This document shows positions 1 through 7,314 of a DNA stretch of 20,262 nucleotides, in pieces. How positions within the stretch are numbered: position 1 is the stretch's first letter; every line of letters starts with the position of its first letter. The DNA lies in NCBI GenBank assembly GCA_002493965.1, contig DLAP01000008.1, forward strand, positions 1 through 20,262. Direction: 5' to 3'. The notes beneath the pieces were generated by a model. It was not told the origin of the DNA and searched no databases. It saw only the letters and a program-made list of their open reading frames with translations. The stretch is from Clostridiales bacterium UBA7044. Lineage in GTDB: Bacteria; Bacillota; Clostridia; Oscillospirales; Oscillospiraceae. The position numbers and the translations under genes are program-made.

Positions 1-3
1 CGT

Positions 4-51
4 AAATAAACGAAAATAAGCACCGTAATCTTTGTATCAAAATTACGGTGC
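4..51 (-). terminator. Rho-independent terminator after tRNA-Tyr
   Basis: Perfect 10-bp inverted repeat GCACCGTAAT (20-29) / ATTACGGTGC (42-51). Read on the minus strand, the hairpin is followed by a T-rich tail (TTATTTTCGTTTATTT, 4-19). It starts 5 bases past the CCA end of tRNA-Tyr, so it should end the tRNA transcript. Confidence 0.85.
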
Positions 52-56
52 TTATA

Positions 57-141
57 TGGTGGGGGAGGACGGATTCGAACCATCGAAGCGATACGCAGCA
101 GATTTACAGTCTGTCCCCTTTGGCCACTCGGGAACTCCCCC
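57..141 (-). tRNA. tRNA-Tyr (GTA anticodon)
   Basis: Class II tRNA of 85 bases with a long variable arm, as expected for bacterial tRNA-Tyr. On the minus strand the acceptor stem is GGGGGAG (141-135) pairing with CTCCCCC (67-61), the discriminator is A, and the terminal CCA is encoded (59-57). The anticodon loop reads ACTGTAAA, giving anticodon GTA. The T-arm shows GGTTCGAATCC. It is the second gene of a two-tRNA unit behind the promoter at 391-418. Confidence 0.95.
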
Positions 142-166
142 ATATTCTATTTTCCTGTGAAGCCGA

Positions 167-197
167 CTACAGAAGTTGGAGCCGGTAGACGAACTCG
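167..197 (-). repeat. Duplicated 3' end of tRNA-Thr (tRNA fragment)
   Basis: Positions 167-197 repeat 285-315 with only two mismatches over 31 bases, at an offset of 118. The copied part holds the T-arm 3' side, the acceptor 3' strand TACCGGC, discriminator, CCA and the ACTTCT that follows. The rest of a tRNA is absent, so it is a fragment and not a gene. Two perfect hairpins lie between the copies: GCCAGTT/AACTGGC (214-231) and TACAATCTGCC/GGCAGATTGTA (234-258). It may be a scar of insertion or excision at the tRNA 3' end, or the remains of a tandem duplication. Confidence 0.7.
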
Positions 198-294
198 CAA
201 AACAGAGGTGACAGCCAGTTTTTGAACTGGCCGTACAATCTGCCACCGGCAGATTGTATTGAATTATTCGAGTCCAATATAGCTCTAAAGAAGT

Positions 295-370
295 TGGAGC
301 CGGTAGACGGACTCGAACCCCCGACCTGCTGATTACAAATCAGCTGCTCTACCAACTGAGCTATACCGGC
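295..370 (-). tRNA. tRNA-Thr (TGT anticodon)
   Basis: Standard 76-base tRNA on the minus strand. The acceptor stem GCCGGTA (370-364) pairs with TACCGGC (305-299), followed by discriminator T and an encoded CCA (297-295). The anticodon arm reads CTGATTTGTAATCAG, anticodon TGT, so it decodes ACA threonine codons. The D-arm AGCTCAGTTGGTAGAGC and T-arm GGGGGTTCGAGTCCG are canonical. First gene after the promoter at 391-418. Confidence 0.96.
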
Positions 371-390
371 AGCTCACACAGAACATGCTT

Positions 391-418
391 ATTATAGCAC
401 GGAAAGCGCATTTGTCAA
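391..418 (-). promoter_or_regulatory. Strong sigma-70/sigma-A type promoter for the tRNA unit
   Basis: On the minus strand: TTGACA (418-413), a 16-base spacer, then TATAAT (396-391). Both boxes match the consensus exactly. Transcription would start about 7 bases downstream, roughly 14 bases before the 5' end of tRNA-Thr, which fits a stable-RNA promoter. Confidence 0.85.
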
Positions 419-483
419 GCTTTTTTTACAAAAAGAAGGCTGCGGAAAACGGTTCGGTGGGAGCCCCCTCTGATCTCCCCCCC

Positions 484-526
484 AAAAAAGAAAGCCTTCC
501 TTTACGCTTCTGCGCAAAGGAAGGCT
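484..526 (-). terminator. Rho-independent terminator of ileS
   Basis: Perfect 11-bp repeat: AGCCTTCCTTT (493-503) with AAAGGAAGGCT (516-526). On the minus strand it lies 14 bases after the ileS stop codon and is followed by TTCTTTTTTG. It closes the long minus-strand series before the tRNA promoter. The remaining bases 419-483 show no gene. Confidence 0.85.
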
Positions 527-539
527 CTCTGTTAAGGGA

Positions 540-3329
540 TTACAGCTCCACGTCCAGTTTTGCCACAACGGCGGCACAGCGGGGGCACAGGCCGTTTTCA
601 TCGGCATCCACAGAGTGCATCCAGCACCGGGGACACTTCACACCCTTGGCCTCGCTGACACCGATAGTCAGAGTGGGGAAGTTCACACCCTGGGCGACCT
701 CAGCTCTTTCCTCAGGAGCGTCCCAGGTACAGGTGGAAACAATGCAAACTTCCGCCAGATTCACACCCTCGCAGGTCTTCTTCAGTGTCTCGTCTCCCTG
801 GAGCGTCACATGGGCTTCCAGAGCCTTGCCGATCCGCTTGTCAGCACGGGCCTTCTCCAGAACGCCGTTGACATCCTGACGCAGCTTCATGACGATATCC
901 CATTTTCCCATGGCAGCATCGTCCAAAGCGTAGGCATCAAAGTTTTCGGGCATCTGGTTGAGGAGTACGTTGCGAGCATCGTCACCCTTCTGATGGGGCA
1001 TGGCCTGCCAGATCTCATCACAGGTGAAGGCCAGGATGGGAGCGAACAGCTTTGCCATGGCGTCCAGAATCAGGAACAGGGCAGTCTGAGCGGAGCGGCG
1101 GCGCAGGCTGTCCTTTTCCTCACAGTACAGCCGGTCCTTGATGATATCCAGGTAGAAGCTAGAAAGCTCCACTACGCAGAAATCGTTGATGGCGTGGGAA
1201 ACGGGATGATATTCAAAGCCCAGGTAAGCCTTCCGACAGAGCTTGGTGAGGGCATTCAGCCGGGTCAAAGCCCAGCGGTCCAGCTCCTCCATCTGATCGG
1301 CGGGCACCAGGTTGTTGGGGTCAAAGCCGTCCAGGTTGCCCAGGCAGTACCGGGCAGTGTTACGGAACTTCAGGTAGTTCTGGGAAAGCTGCTTGAAGAT
1401 CTCCTTGGAGCAGCGGACGTCGGCGTGATAGTCAGAGGACCCGGCCCACAGACGGACGATGTCGGCGCCAAATTCCTTGATCAGGTCAGCGGGATCCACA
1501 CCATTGCCCAGGGACTTGTGCATAGCCCGGCCCTGGCCGTCCACGGTCCAGCCGTGGGTCAAGACATTGCGGAAGGGCGCGCCGTTTCCGAGAGCGCCTA
1601 CGGAGGTCAGTAGACTGGACTGGAACCAGCCCCGGTACTGGTCAGCACCCTCCAGATACACGTCAGCAGGCCACAGTTCCGGGGTGTCGTGCATGAGAGA
1701 GGCAAAGTGGGTGGAGCCGGAATCGAACCAGCCGTCCAGCGTATCGGTCTCCTTCTCGAAGCCATGCTTGCCGCCGCAGTGGGGGCAGGTGAGGCCCTCG
1801 GGAATCAGGTCGGCGGCGTCCCGCTCGAACCAGACGTTGGAGCCGAACTCGCCAAAGAGCTCCGAGATGTGGGCGATGGTTTCGGGAGTGCAGACGGGTT
1901 TGCCGCAATCCTTGCAGTAGAACACGGGGATGGGCAGACCCCAGCGGCGCTGACGGGAGATGCACCAGTCGGCCCGCTCCCGGATCATGCTCTCCATCCG
2001 GTCGCCGCCCCAGGCGGGGTACCACTTCACATTCTGGATGGCTGCCACGGCCTCGTCCTTGAAGGACTCCACGGAGCAGAACCACTGGGGGGTGGCCCGG
2101 AAGATGATGGGGTTCTTGCAGCGCCAGCAGTGGGGGTAGGAGTGGGTGATCTCCTCGGAGGCGAAGAGAGCGCCGCTTTCCTTCATGTCGGCCAGGATTA
2201 CGGGGTTAGACTCATCGGTCTTCATGCCGGCGTACTTTCCGGCGTAGTCGGTGTGGCGGCCCCGATCGTCCACAGGCACCACCAGATCCATACCGTAGCG
2301 CATACAGGTCTGGTAGTCGTCAGCGCCGAAGCCGGGGGCAGTGTGGACACAGCCCGTACCGGAATCCATGGTGACGTACTCGGCGTTTAAGAGCCGGGAG
2401 GTTTTGGGTAGGAAGGGATGCTGGGCCAGCATATTCTCGAAGAACGCACCAGGATAAGAGGCCAGCACCTCATAATCATGGAAGCCGCCCATAGCCATGA
2501 CTTTGTCCATCAGGGCCTCTGCCATGATATAGACTTCACCATTTTCCGCTTTTACCAGAACGTAGGTCTCCCTGGGGTGGAGGCAGATGCCCATATTGCC
2601 GGGCAGGGTCCAGATGGTGGTGGTCCAGATGACGAAGTAGGTCCGGCTTAAGTCGAACTGAGCAAGCTTGCCCAGATCGTCCTTCATGGGGAACTTGACG
2701 TATACAGAGGTGCAGGGATCGTCCTGGTATTCGATTTCCGCTTCCGCCAGGGCGGTTTCATCCTTGGGGCACCAGTACACGGGCTTCAGGCCCTTGTAGA
2801 TGTAGCCCTTGTCGTACATGGCGCCGAAGATCTTTACTTCCTCCGCCTCAAAGCGCTTGTCCATGGTGCGGTAGGGGTGCTCCCAGTCGCCCACCACGCC
2901 CAGACGCTTGAAGCTGGCCATCTGACGCTGGATATAGCTTTCGGCGAAGGATTCACAGGCAGAGCGGAACTCCGGCACGGGCATGGCCTTGTGGTTTAAC
3001 TTATTCTTTTTGATGATGGCGGACTCGATGGGCATACCGTGGTTGTCCCAGCCGGGAACATAGGGGGTATAGTAGCCCATCATGGCGTGGCTGCGGGTGA
3101 TGAAGTCCTTCAGGCACTTGTTCATAGCGGTGCCCATGTGGATGTCGCCGTTCGAGAAGGGAGGGCCGTCATGAAGCACGAACCGGGGAAGGTTTTTGTT
3201 CTTCTCCAGCATGGCGTTGTACAGATCCTCCTCCTGCCAAGCCTGCAGCATACCCGGCTCCCGGGCGGGAAGACCGGCCTTCATGGGGAAGGACGTCTTC
3301 GGGGTGATGATGGTATTTTTATAATCCAT
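540..3329 (-). CDS. ileS: Isoleucyl-tRNA synthetase
   Basis: Charges tRNA-Ile with isoleucine in the cytoplasm (class I aminoacyl-tRNA synthetase). The 929 residues match the usual bacterial length. The ATP-binding HIGH-type motif appears as HMGT at residues 64-67 after DGPPFSNGDI. The KMSKS-type loop is AMHKS near residues 602-606. The C-terminal zinc module has two CPRC knuckles (CPRCWMH and CPRCAAV) in the last 35 residues. The ATG at 3329 has GGAGG about 11 bases upstream. Expression is predicted to depend on the isoleucine T-box at 3535-3785. The leader between T-box terminator and start codon is unusually long (about 205 bases) because it contains inverted-repeat element A. Identity is certain; the HMGT variant is, to my knowledge, tolerated in Clostridia. 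Confidence 0.98.
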   Translation of the reverse strand: MDYKNTIITPKTSFPMKAGLPAREPGMLQAWQEEDLYNAMLEKNKNLPRFVLHDGPPFSNGDIHMGTAMNKCLKDFITRSHAMMGYYTPYVPGWDNHGMPIESAIIKKNKLNHKAMPVPEFRSACESFAESYIQRQMASFKRLGVVGDWEHPYRTMDKRFEAEEVKIFGAMYDKGYIYKGLKPVYWCPKDETALAEAEIEYQDDPCTSVYVKFPMKDDLGKLAQFDLSRTYFVIWTTTIWTLPGNMGICLHPRETYVLVKAENGEVYIMAEALMDKVMAMGGFHDYEVLASYPGAFFENMLAQHPFLPKTSRLLNAEYVTMDSGTGCVHTAPGFGADDYQTCMRYGMDLVVPVDDRGRHTDYAGKYAGMKTDESNPVILADMKESGALFASEEITHSYPHCWRCKNPIIFRATPQWFCSVESFKDEAVAAIQNVKWYPAWGGDRMESMIRERADWCISRQRRWGLPIPVFYCKDCGKPVCTPETIAHISELFGEFGSNVWFERDAADLIPEGLTCPHCGGKHGFEKETDTLDGWFDSGSTHFASLMHDTPELWPADVYLEGADQYRGWFQSSLLTSVGALGNGAPFRNVLTHGWTVDGQGRAMHKSLGNGVDPADLIKEFGADIVRLWAGSSDYHADVRCSKEIFKQLSQNYLKFRNTARYCLGNLDGFDPNNLVPADQMEELDRWALTRLNALTKLCRKAYLGFEYHPVSHAINDFCVVELSSFYLDIIKDRLYCEEKDSLRRRSAQTALFLILDAMAKLFAPILAFTCDEIWQAMPHQKGDDARNVLLNQMPENFDAYALDDAAMGKWDIVMKLRQDVNGVLEKARADKRIGKALEAHVTLQGDETLKKTCEGVNLAEVCIVSTCTWDAPEERAEVAQGVNFPTLTIGVSEAKGVKCPRCWMHSVDADENGLCPRCAAVVAKLDVEL

Positions 3330-3371
3330 GGGAAATTCTTACCTCCATACAATAATTTTGGAATCATAACT

Positions 3372-3534
3372 AAGGATACTCTGATTCAATTGGCAAAAGC
3401 TGACAGCAGAAGATTTTGACTCGGGCGAAGACCCAAAAGTAGAGGAATACTTTGTGTATTTCCTACTTTTCAAACTGCCCGGCTGGGGCAAAAGATTCGC
3501 TGTTCAGCCGCAGACGATTGATTCAGAGATTCCT
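3372..3534. repeat. Inverted-repeat element copy A (MITE-like), in the ileS leader
   Basis: About 163 bases bounded by imperfect terminal inverted repeats. The ends read AGGATACTCTGATTCAATTG (3374-3393 region, plus) and AGGAATCTCTGAATCAATCG (3534-3515, minus), 16 of 20 identical. Read on the minus strand from 3534, the first 100 bases align without gaps to copy B (16860 onward) at about 75 matches, including a shared run GCAGTTTGAAAAGTAGG. It contains a long hairpin, arms 435-450 and 456-470 of the 3 kb block (3435-3450/3456-3470) with one bulged base. No coding capacity is apparent. It begins exactly where the T-run of the T-box terminator ends, so it is transcribed in every read-through ileS mRNA. 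Confidence 0.7.
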
Positions 3535-3579
3535 AAAAATAAAAGTGCCTTTGCCTCTAAAAATAAGAGACAAAGGCAC
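3535..3579 (-). terminator. Conditional terminator of the ileS T-box
   Basis: Perfect 9-bp stem GTGCCTTTG (3579-3571) / CAAAGGCAC (3553-3545) on the minus strand, extended inward by CTCT/AGAG, followed by TTTTATTTTT (3544-3535). It competes with the T-box antiterminator for the CTCTT segment. Confidence 0.88.
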
Positions 3580-3785
3580 ATTGTTACCTCTGCGGTACCA
3601 CTCTTGTTCCGGCGTTGCGCCGACACTCGAAAGCTGATATCGGAGCTTACCCGGCGCGTTCTACTGACCCCTTGGGCGGTTCGACGCGCTGCTCGGAGGT
3701 GATAAAGGGAAAGACCGCCTGCTGCCTTGCACCAACCGGCAGTTCTCTGAAGGCGGGGAGATTCTCTTCGTGTCCTCGTCCCGGC
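3535..3785 (-). promoter_or_regulatory. T-box riboswitch leader, isoleucine-specific
   Basis: A tRNA-sensing transcription attenuator upstream of ileS. On the minus strand, Stem I shows an outer helix CCGCCT/AGGCGG, the AGAGAA bulge, and an apical stem CTGCC-GGTTGGTGCAA-GGCAG. The 3' side of Stem I carries ATC followed by A (3703-3701), an isoleucine codon in the expected specifier position. The conserved T-box reads AGAGTGGTACCGCAGAGG across 3605-3588; TGGT can pair with the ACCA end of uncharged tRNA-Ile. AAGAG (3605-3601) can pair with CTCTT in the 5' arm of the terminator, giving the antiterminator. Family behaviour: uncharged tRNA-Ile promotes read-through. The 5' boundary is approximate. 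Confidence 0.93.
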
Positions 3786-3814
3786 GTTGGGAATATGGAA
3801 TCGCTCAGCGGAAT

Positions 3815-4555
3815 TTAGCGATTTCTGGGATCGTAGTTCCGGCCGAACTGCAGGTTCAGGCTGGCGAATTTGCTGGTGGTGGAATCGTTGGCGGTGGGGT
3901 GCTTGGGCGCGGCCTTAGGGGAATGATCCACGGTGGTTCCCACAATGGCCTCCACGTTCTGGGCAATCTGATCCGCCACATCTTCAGCAGGGGCAGCCTT
4001 GGGCGCGGGAGCGGCCGCAGGGGCGGGAGCAGCTACAGGCGTCACAGGAGCGACAGGAGAAGCCACAGGTGCCGCAGGAGCGTTGGCGCTCTTAATCCGT
4101 TCCAGAGCCTGGATGCAGGTACGAAGCTGATCCTGAAGCTCGACGATCTTGGTGGAGGCGGCCTGCCGGGCACTCTCTACCCGGGCCTTTTCGGCGGCTA
4201 CCAGAGCGTCGGTGTCCACAGCGGAGTAAGCCGCAGGAGCGGGAGCGGAGACAGCAGCCTTGGCGGCAGCGTCGCTGAGCATCTTGTCGCACTTGGCCTC
4301 CGCTTCCATGACCATTTTGTCGCAGGTCTTTTGGGCGTTGACCACAGCTTCCTTCATGGAGGCCTCATTCTTGCGGTATTCTTCCAGCTTGCCTACCAGA
4401 ACGCGCATTTTGCTCTTGAGCAGGGCGTTCTCCTTATACAGGGTGACATAGTCCTCGGTCAAAGGCTCCAGAAATTCATCGACCTGCTGCATATCGTAGC
4501 CGCCGAAGGTAGATCTGCCGAAAGAAATCTGATCGATTTGCTGGGGTGTAAACAT
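3815..4555 (-). CDS. divIVA: DivIVA-domain cell-division/polar protein
   Basis: A coiled-coil protein of the DivIVA/GpsB type, which binds curved membrane at poles and septa and recruits partners. Residues 1-60 carry the family signature: MFTPQQIDQISFGRS, then GGYDMQQVDEFL and a coiled coil (about 25-60). A second helical Ala/Glu/Lys-rich stretch runs to about residue 150, followed by an Ala/Pro-rich linker (about 155-200) and a polar tail. At 246 residues it is longer than many DivIVA proteins because of this linker. Start ATG has AGGAAGGA upstream. Its place between sepF and ileS is the classic Firmicutes order. A 7-bp palindrome AATCGCT/AGCGATT overlaps the stop codon but lacks a T-run. 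The 153 bases before the gene hold no ORF; a weak hairpin GCCTGC/GCAGG lies there. Confidence 0.92.
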   Translation of the reverse strand: MFTPQQIDQISFGRSTFGGYDMQQVDEFLEPLTEDYVTLYKENALLKSKMRVLVGKLEEYRKNEASMKEAVVNAQKTCDKMVMEAEAKCDKMLSDAAAKAAVSAPAPAAYSAVDTDALVAAEKARVESARQAASTKIVELQDQLRTCIQALERIKSANAPAAPVASPVAPVTPVAAPAPAAAPAPKAAPAEDVADQIAQNVEAIVGTTVDHSPKAAPKHPTANDSTTSKFASLNLQFGRNYDPRNR

Positions 4556-4708
4556 AACGCATTTCCTTCCTATCTGTAAATATTTCCATCAGCGCGCCCG
4601 GAGGGAAAACCGAGCTGCGAAAAAGTAAGAAAAAAGGGATTTATTTCCTATTCCAAAACCGTATAATCCCATCCTGCCACAGCAGCAGGCAATTTATACA
4701 AGGAATCC

Positions 4709-5263
4709 TCAGATGTAGCTCTCGACCTCGGCCTGAATGGTCTCCAGGTCGCCCACAATGTCCATATTGTGGGGACAGAACAGGTAGGCGGACTGGGCGA
4801 TCTTTTTTACATCGCCGTCCAGGGCGTAGACACAGCCGGACAGGAAGTCTACCACACGGCGGGCCATGGCCTTGTCCACGTTCTCCATGTTGACGATGAC
4901 AGCCTTGTGGGACCGAAGGTCGTCGGCGGCCTTGGAGGTGTCATTGAAGCTGCCGGGACGGAACAGTACCACTTCCTGCTTGCTGGCAGAGGAGCCGCCG
5001 CTCATATTCAGAATCTGACCGGAGAATCCGGAAGCGGGAGTGGAACTGGAAGCACCGGTAGAGACGGAACCAAAACCGTAATCATCCTCTTCCTCCTCTT
5101 CCACAGGGGCGGGAGCAGGGGTGGAGGCCCGACGGGGAGCGCGGCGGCTGGGAGCGGGCTCTTCCTCATATTCATCGAGGTATTCCTCGTCCTCATCATA
5201 ATCATCGTAATCGCTGTCGGAATAGGGCTGGGCAAATTTCTTTACATTATCCCATAAACTCAT
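4709..5263 (-). CDS. sepF: Cell division protein SepF
   Basis: SepF links FtsZ filaments to the membrane and bundles them at the septum. The N-terminus MSLWDNVKKFAQPY can form the membrane-binding amphipathic helix. It is followed by a very acidic Asp/Glu/Tyr-rich linker (about 15-40) and a Pro/Ala/Ser/Gly-rich region to about residue 95. The globular SepF domain occupies roughly residues 97-175, with EVVLFRPGSFNDTSKAADDL, the VNMENVDKAMARRVVDFLSG helix and YLFCPHNMDI. The 184-residue length fits the family with a long linker. AGGAGG precedes the ATG by 9 bases. It starts 29 bases after yggS, so the two are probably co-transcribed. Confidence 0.95.
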   Translation of the reverse strand: MSLWDNVKKFAQPYSDSDYDDYDEDEEYLDEYEEEPAPSRRAPRRASTPAPAPVEEEEEDDYGFGSVSTGASSSTPASGFSGQILNMSGGSSASKQEVVLFRPGSFNDTSKAADDLRSHKAVIVNMENVDKAMARRVVDFLSGCVYALDGDVKKIAQSAYLFCPHNMDIVGDLETIQAEVESYI

Positions 5264-5292
5264 TCTATCTTTCCTCCTAATATATGTTCACA

Positions 5293-6003
5293 TCATTTGG
5301 ATGGATTCGTGGCATAATTTCTTGCGCCAAAAATGGCGGTGCCGATCCGAACCATGGTACTGCCGCAGGCGATGGCGTCCTGAAAGTCGCCGGACATCCC
5401 CATGGATAAACAGTCCACTTTGACATTATCCTCTATTTTGTCCCCCATGTCAACACTTAATTGGAACATTTTTTGAAAAAACTTTTGATTTTCTCCCGAA
5501 ATATGAGAAATTGGAGGAATAGCCATGAGGCCCCTGATACAAATGTTTGAATATTGTACACTTTTTTCCACCACAGGAAGAACCTCCTCCGGGGAAAAAC
5601 CGGACTTGCTGGTTTCCATGCCCACGTTCACTTCCAGCAAGATATCCTGCACAATGCCCTGCCTGCCCGCCTCCCGGTCAATGGCGGCGAGAAGACGCTC
5701 GCTATCCACGCTCTGGATCAGGTCCACTTTTCCCACCACCTGGCGCACCTTGTTGGTCTGCAAGTGGCCGATGAAGTGGACGGGAGCGCCCTCGTAGGCG
5801 TTCTCCTTTAATTTTTCTGTCAGCTCCTGGACCCGGTTTTCTCCGCAGCAGTCCACACCGGCCCGAATCGCCTGACGGACGGCCTCCGCGTCGTTCATTT
5901 TTGTGGCGGCGCAGAGTTGAATCTCTCTGGGATTTCTGCCGCAGCGCTCAGCGGCCTCCTGGATTTGAGCCCGGATGCGGGCGACGTTTTCAGCGATGGA
6001 CAT
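5293..6003 (-). CDS. yggS: YggS/YlmE family PLP-homeostasis protein
   Basis: A single-domain pyridoxal-phosphate-binding TIM-barrel protein of the YggS/PLPBP family; it has no known enzyme activity and buffers PLP and amino-acid metabolism. I place the start at ATG 6003 (236 residues, MSIAENVARI) because GGGAG lies 6-7 bases upstream; the ORF stays open 13 codons further but those lack a ribosome site. The PLP lysine is most likely K35 in LCAATKMNDAEAV. Other signatures are CGENRVQEL, VHFIGHLQTNKVRQV, IQSVDSERLL and CLSMGMSGDFQDAI. Located directly before sepF as in Bacillus and Streptococcus. Confidence 0.94.
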   Translation of the reverse strand: MSIAENVARIRAQIQEAAERCGRNPREIQLCAATKMNDAEAVRQAIRAGVDCCGENRVQELTEKLKENAYEGAPVHFIGHLQTNKVRQVVGKVDLIQSVDSERLLAAIDREAGRQGIVQDILLEVNVGMETSKSGFSPEEVLPVVEKSVQYSNICIRGLMAIPPISHISGENQKFFQKMFQLSVDMGDKIEDNVKVDCLSMGMSGDFQDAIACGSTMVRIGTAIFGARNYATNPSK

Positions 6004-6043
6004 AGGGTGCTCCCTTTCTTTCTGCGTGAAATGGACGCGCAAA

Positions 6044-6080
6044 CAAACGGGCGGCGGAAAAAAGCTCCGTCGCCCGTTTG
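6044..6080 (-). terminator. Hairpin between hfq and yggS, possible partial terminator
   Basis: 14-bp inverted repeat with one mismatch: CAAACGGGCGGCGG (6044-6057) and CCGTCGCCCGTTTG (6067-6080). On the minus strand it begins 3 bases after the hfq stop and is followed by TTTGCG, a poor U-tract. It could lower read-through from hfq into yggS or protect the hfq 3' end. Confidence 0.55.
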
Positions 6081-6082
6081 CA

Positions 6083-6313
6083 TTACGCAGTGACTGCTGC
6101 GGCTTTCAGCGGCTTCATGGGGGCCAGGGTGGAGATGGCGTGCTTGTAGATCATCTGCTGCTTGCCGTCAGACACCAGGACCACCACAAAGCTGTCAAAG
6201 CCGGTGATGACCCCCCGGAGTTGGAAGCCGTTCATCAGGAACAGCGTCACCGGAACCTTGTCCCGGCGCACCTCCTTCAAAATGGCATCCTGTAGATTTG
6301 CTGCTTCGGACAT
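6083..6313 (-). CDS. hfq: RNA chaperone Hfq
   Basis: Hfq forms a ring-shaped hexamer that binds U- and A-rich RNA and assists sRNA-mRNA pairing. The Sm1 motif region reads VTLFLMNGFQLRGVITGFDSF and the Sm2 motif is IYKHAISTL, both near-canonical. I choose ATG 6313 (76 residues, MSEAANLQDAIL), preceded by AGAAGGG; the upstream ATG at 6349 has no ribosome site and would add a non-conserved 12-residue extension. It follows miaA by 49 bases, the same miaA-hfq order found in many bacteria. The C-terminal tail is short, as usual for Gram-positive Hfq. Confidence 0.95.
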   Translation of the reverse strand: MSEAANLQDAILKEVRRDKVPVTLFLMNGFQLRGVITGFDSFVVVLVSDGKQQMIYKHAISTLAPMKPLKAAAVTA

Positions 6314-6362
6314 ATGTAACCCTTCTTTCTGTGATTTTGAGATGTACATATGTTAGCAGATT

Positions 6363-7298
6363 TCAGTTGTCAAATTCCCGAAGAACCTGTCGGGCACAGG
6401 CAAAAATTTCCTCGTCTCCCATACCGGGCGTGCGGAGAAGATAGTGGATGGCCTTGTTCCGGCGGAACCAGGTGAGCTGCCGTTTGGCGTAGTGCCGGGA
6501 GGACTTGCGCACCTCGTCGGCGGCGTAGGCAATATTCCCCTGACCGTTCAGGGCGGTTACGAACTCTTTGTAGCCGATGGCCTGCATGGCAGTGCATTTG
6601 GGGGAGATTCCGCTGGCAAGGAGGGTCTTGATTTCCTCAATCAGCCCCATTTCCAGCATTTTCTCTACCCGCAGGTCGATGCGGTCATATAGTTCCTGCC
6701 TGTCCGCAAAGTCCAGCCCCAGCCATAGGGGGCGGTATTTGGGCGGAACTTCCTGGGTGCGGTGGTTGTGCGCGGTGATGGTTTCTCCTGTTTCCAGATA
6801 GACCTCCAGCGCCCGCAGGATCCGCTTCCGGTCAGAGGGATGAAGCCGGGCGGCGGCTTCCGGGTCGATGGCGTTCAGCTCGGCCAGCAGAGGTTCGATG
6901 CCCTCCCGGTCCGCCCGGGCTTCCAACGTCTCCCGGACACCGGTGGAGGGAAAGGGGGCAAAAGCGTTGCCCTGGATGAGGGAATCCATGTAAAGTCCCG
7001 TGCCGCCGCAGATAATGGCGGTTTTTCCCCGGGAGAGGATGTCATCCAGAATGGGAGAGGCCATTTCACAGTACCGGCTGACAGAGAAATCCTCCGTGGG
7101 TTCCGCCACGCTGAGCATATAATGGGGGACCCCCTGCATCTCTTCGGGGGTGGGCTTGGCGGTGCCGATATCCATGCCCTTGTATACCTGCATGGAATCA
7201 CAGGAGATGACCTCACCGTCCAGCGCCTTTGCCAGGGAAACGGCCAGCGTAGTTTTCCCGGAGGCAGTGGGACCGGCAATACAGATGATGGGATTCAT
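6363..7298 (-). CDS. miaA: tRNA dimethylallyltransferase MiaA
   Basis: Transfers a dimethylallyl group from DMAPP to N6 of A37 in tRNAs reading UNN codons. The P-loop is GPTASGKTT at residues 8-16; the substrate loop DSMQVYKGMDIGTAKP begins near residue 35. Other family markers are GGTGLYMDSLIQG, SDRKRILRALEV and TAMQAIGYKEF. The 311-residue length is standard. GGAGG lies 6 bases before the ATG at 7298. It starts 16 bases past the end of mutL. MiaB, encoded at the head of the same series, performs the next step on the same base. Confidence 0.97.
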   Translation of the reverse strand: MNPIICIAGPTASGKTTLAVSLAKALDGEVISCDSMQVYKGMDIGTAKPTPEEMQGVPHYMLSVAEPTEDFSVSRYCEMASPILDDILSRGKTAIICGGTGLYMDSLIQGNAFAPFPSTGVRETLEARADREGIEPLLAELNAIDPEAAARLHPSDRKRILRALEVYLETGETITAHNHRTQEVPPKYRPLWLGLDFADRQELYDRIDLRVEKMLEMGLIEEIKTLLASGISPKCTAMQAIGYKEFVTALNGQGNIAYAADEVRKSSRHYAKRQLTWFRRNKAIHYLLRTPGMGDEEIFACARQVLREFDN

Positions 7299-7314
7299 AA
7301 GACCTCCGAATGCG

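Noticed and set aside
52..355. Two short minus-strand open frames over the tRNA region
   Set aside because: They translate tRNA-Tyr and tRNA-Thr sequence and the spacer; tRNA genes explain the conservation.
615..1613. Long plus-strand open frame (332 codons) opposite ileS
   Set aside because: It is the antisense of a well-conserved ileS region; its composition is what GC-rich complement gives and there is no recognisable domain.
3452..3818. Short plus-strand open frames across the ileS leader
   Set aside because: The region is explained by the T-box riboswitch and element A on the minus strand.
6314..6349. Longer N-terminus for Hfq starting at 6349
   Set aside because: No ribosome site before that ATG, and the extra 12 residues are not part of the Hfq family; ATG 6313 has a good site.
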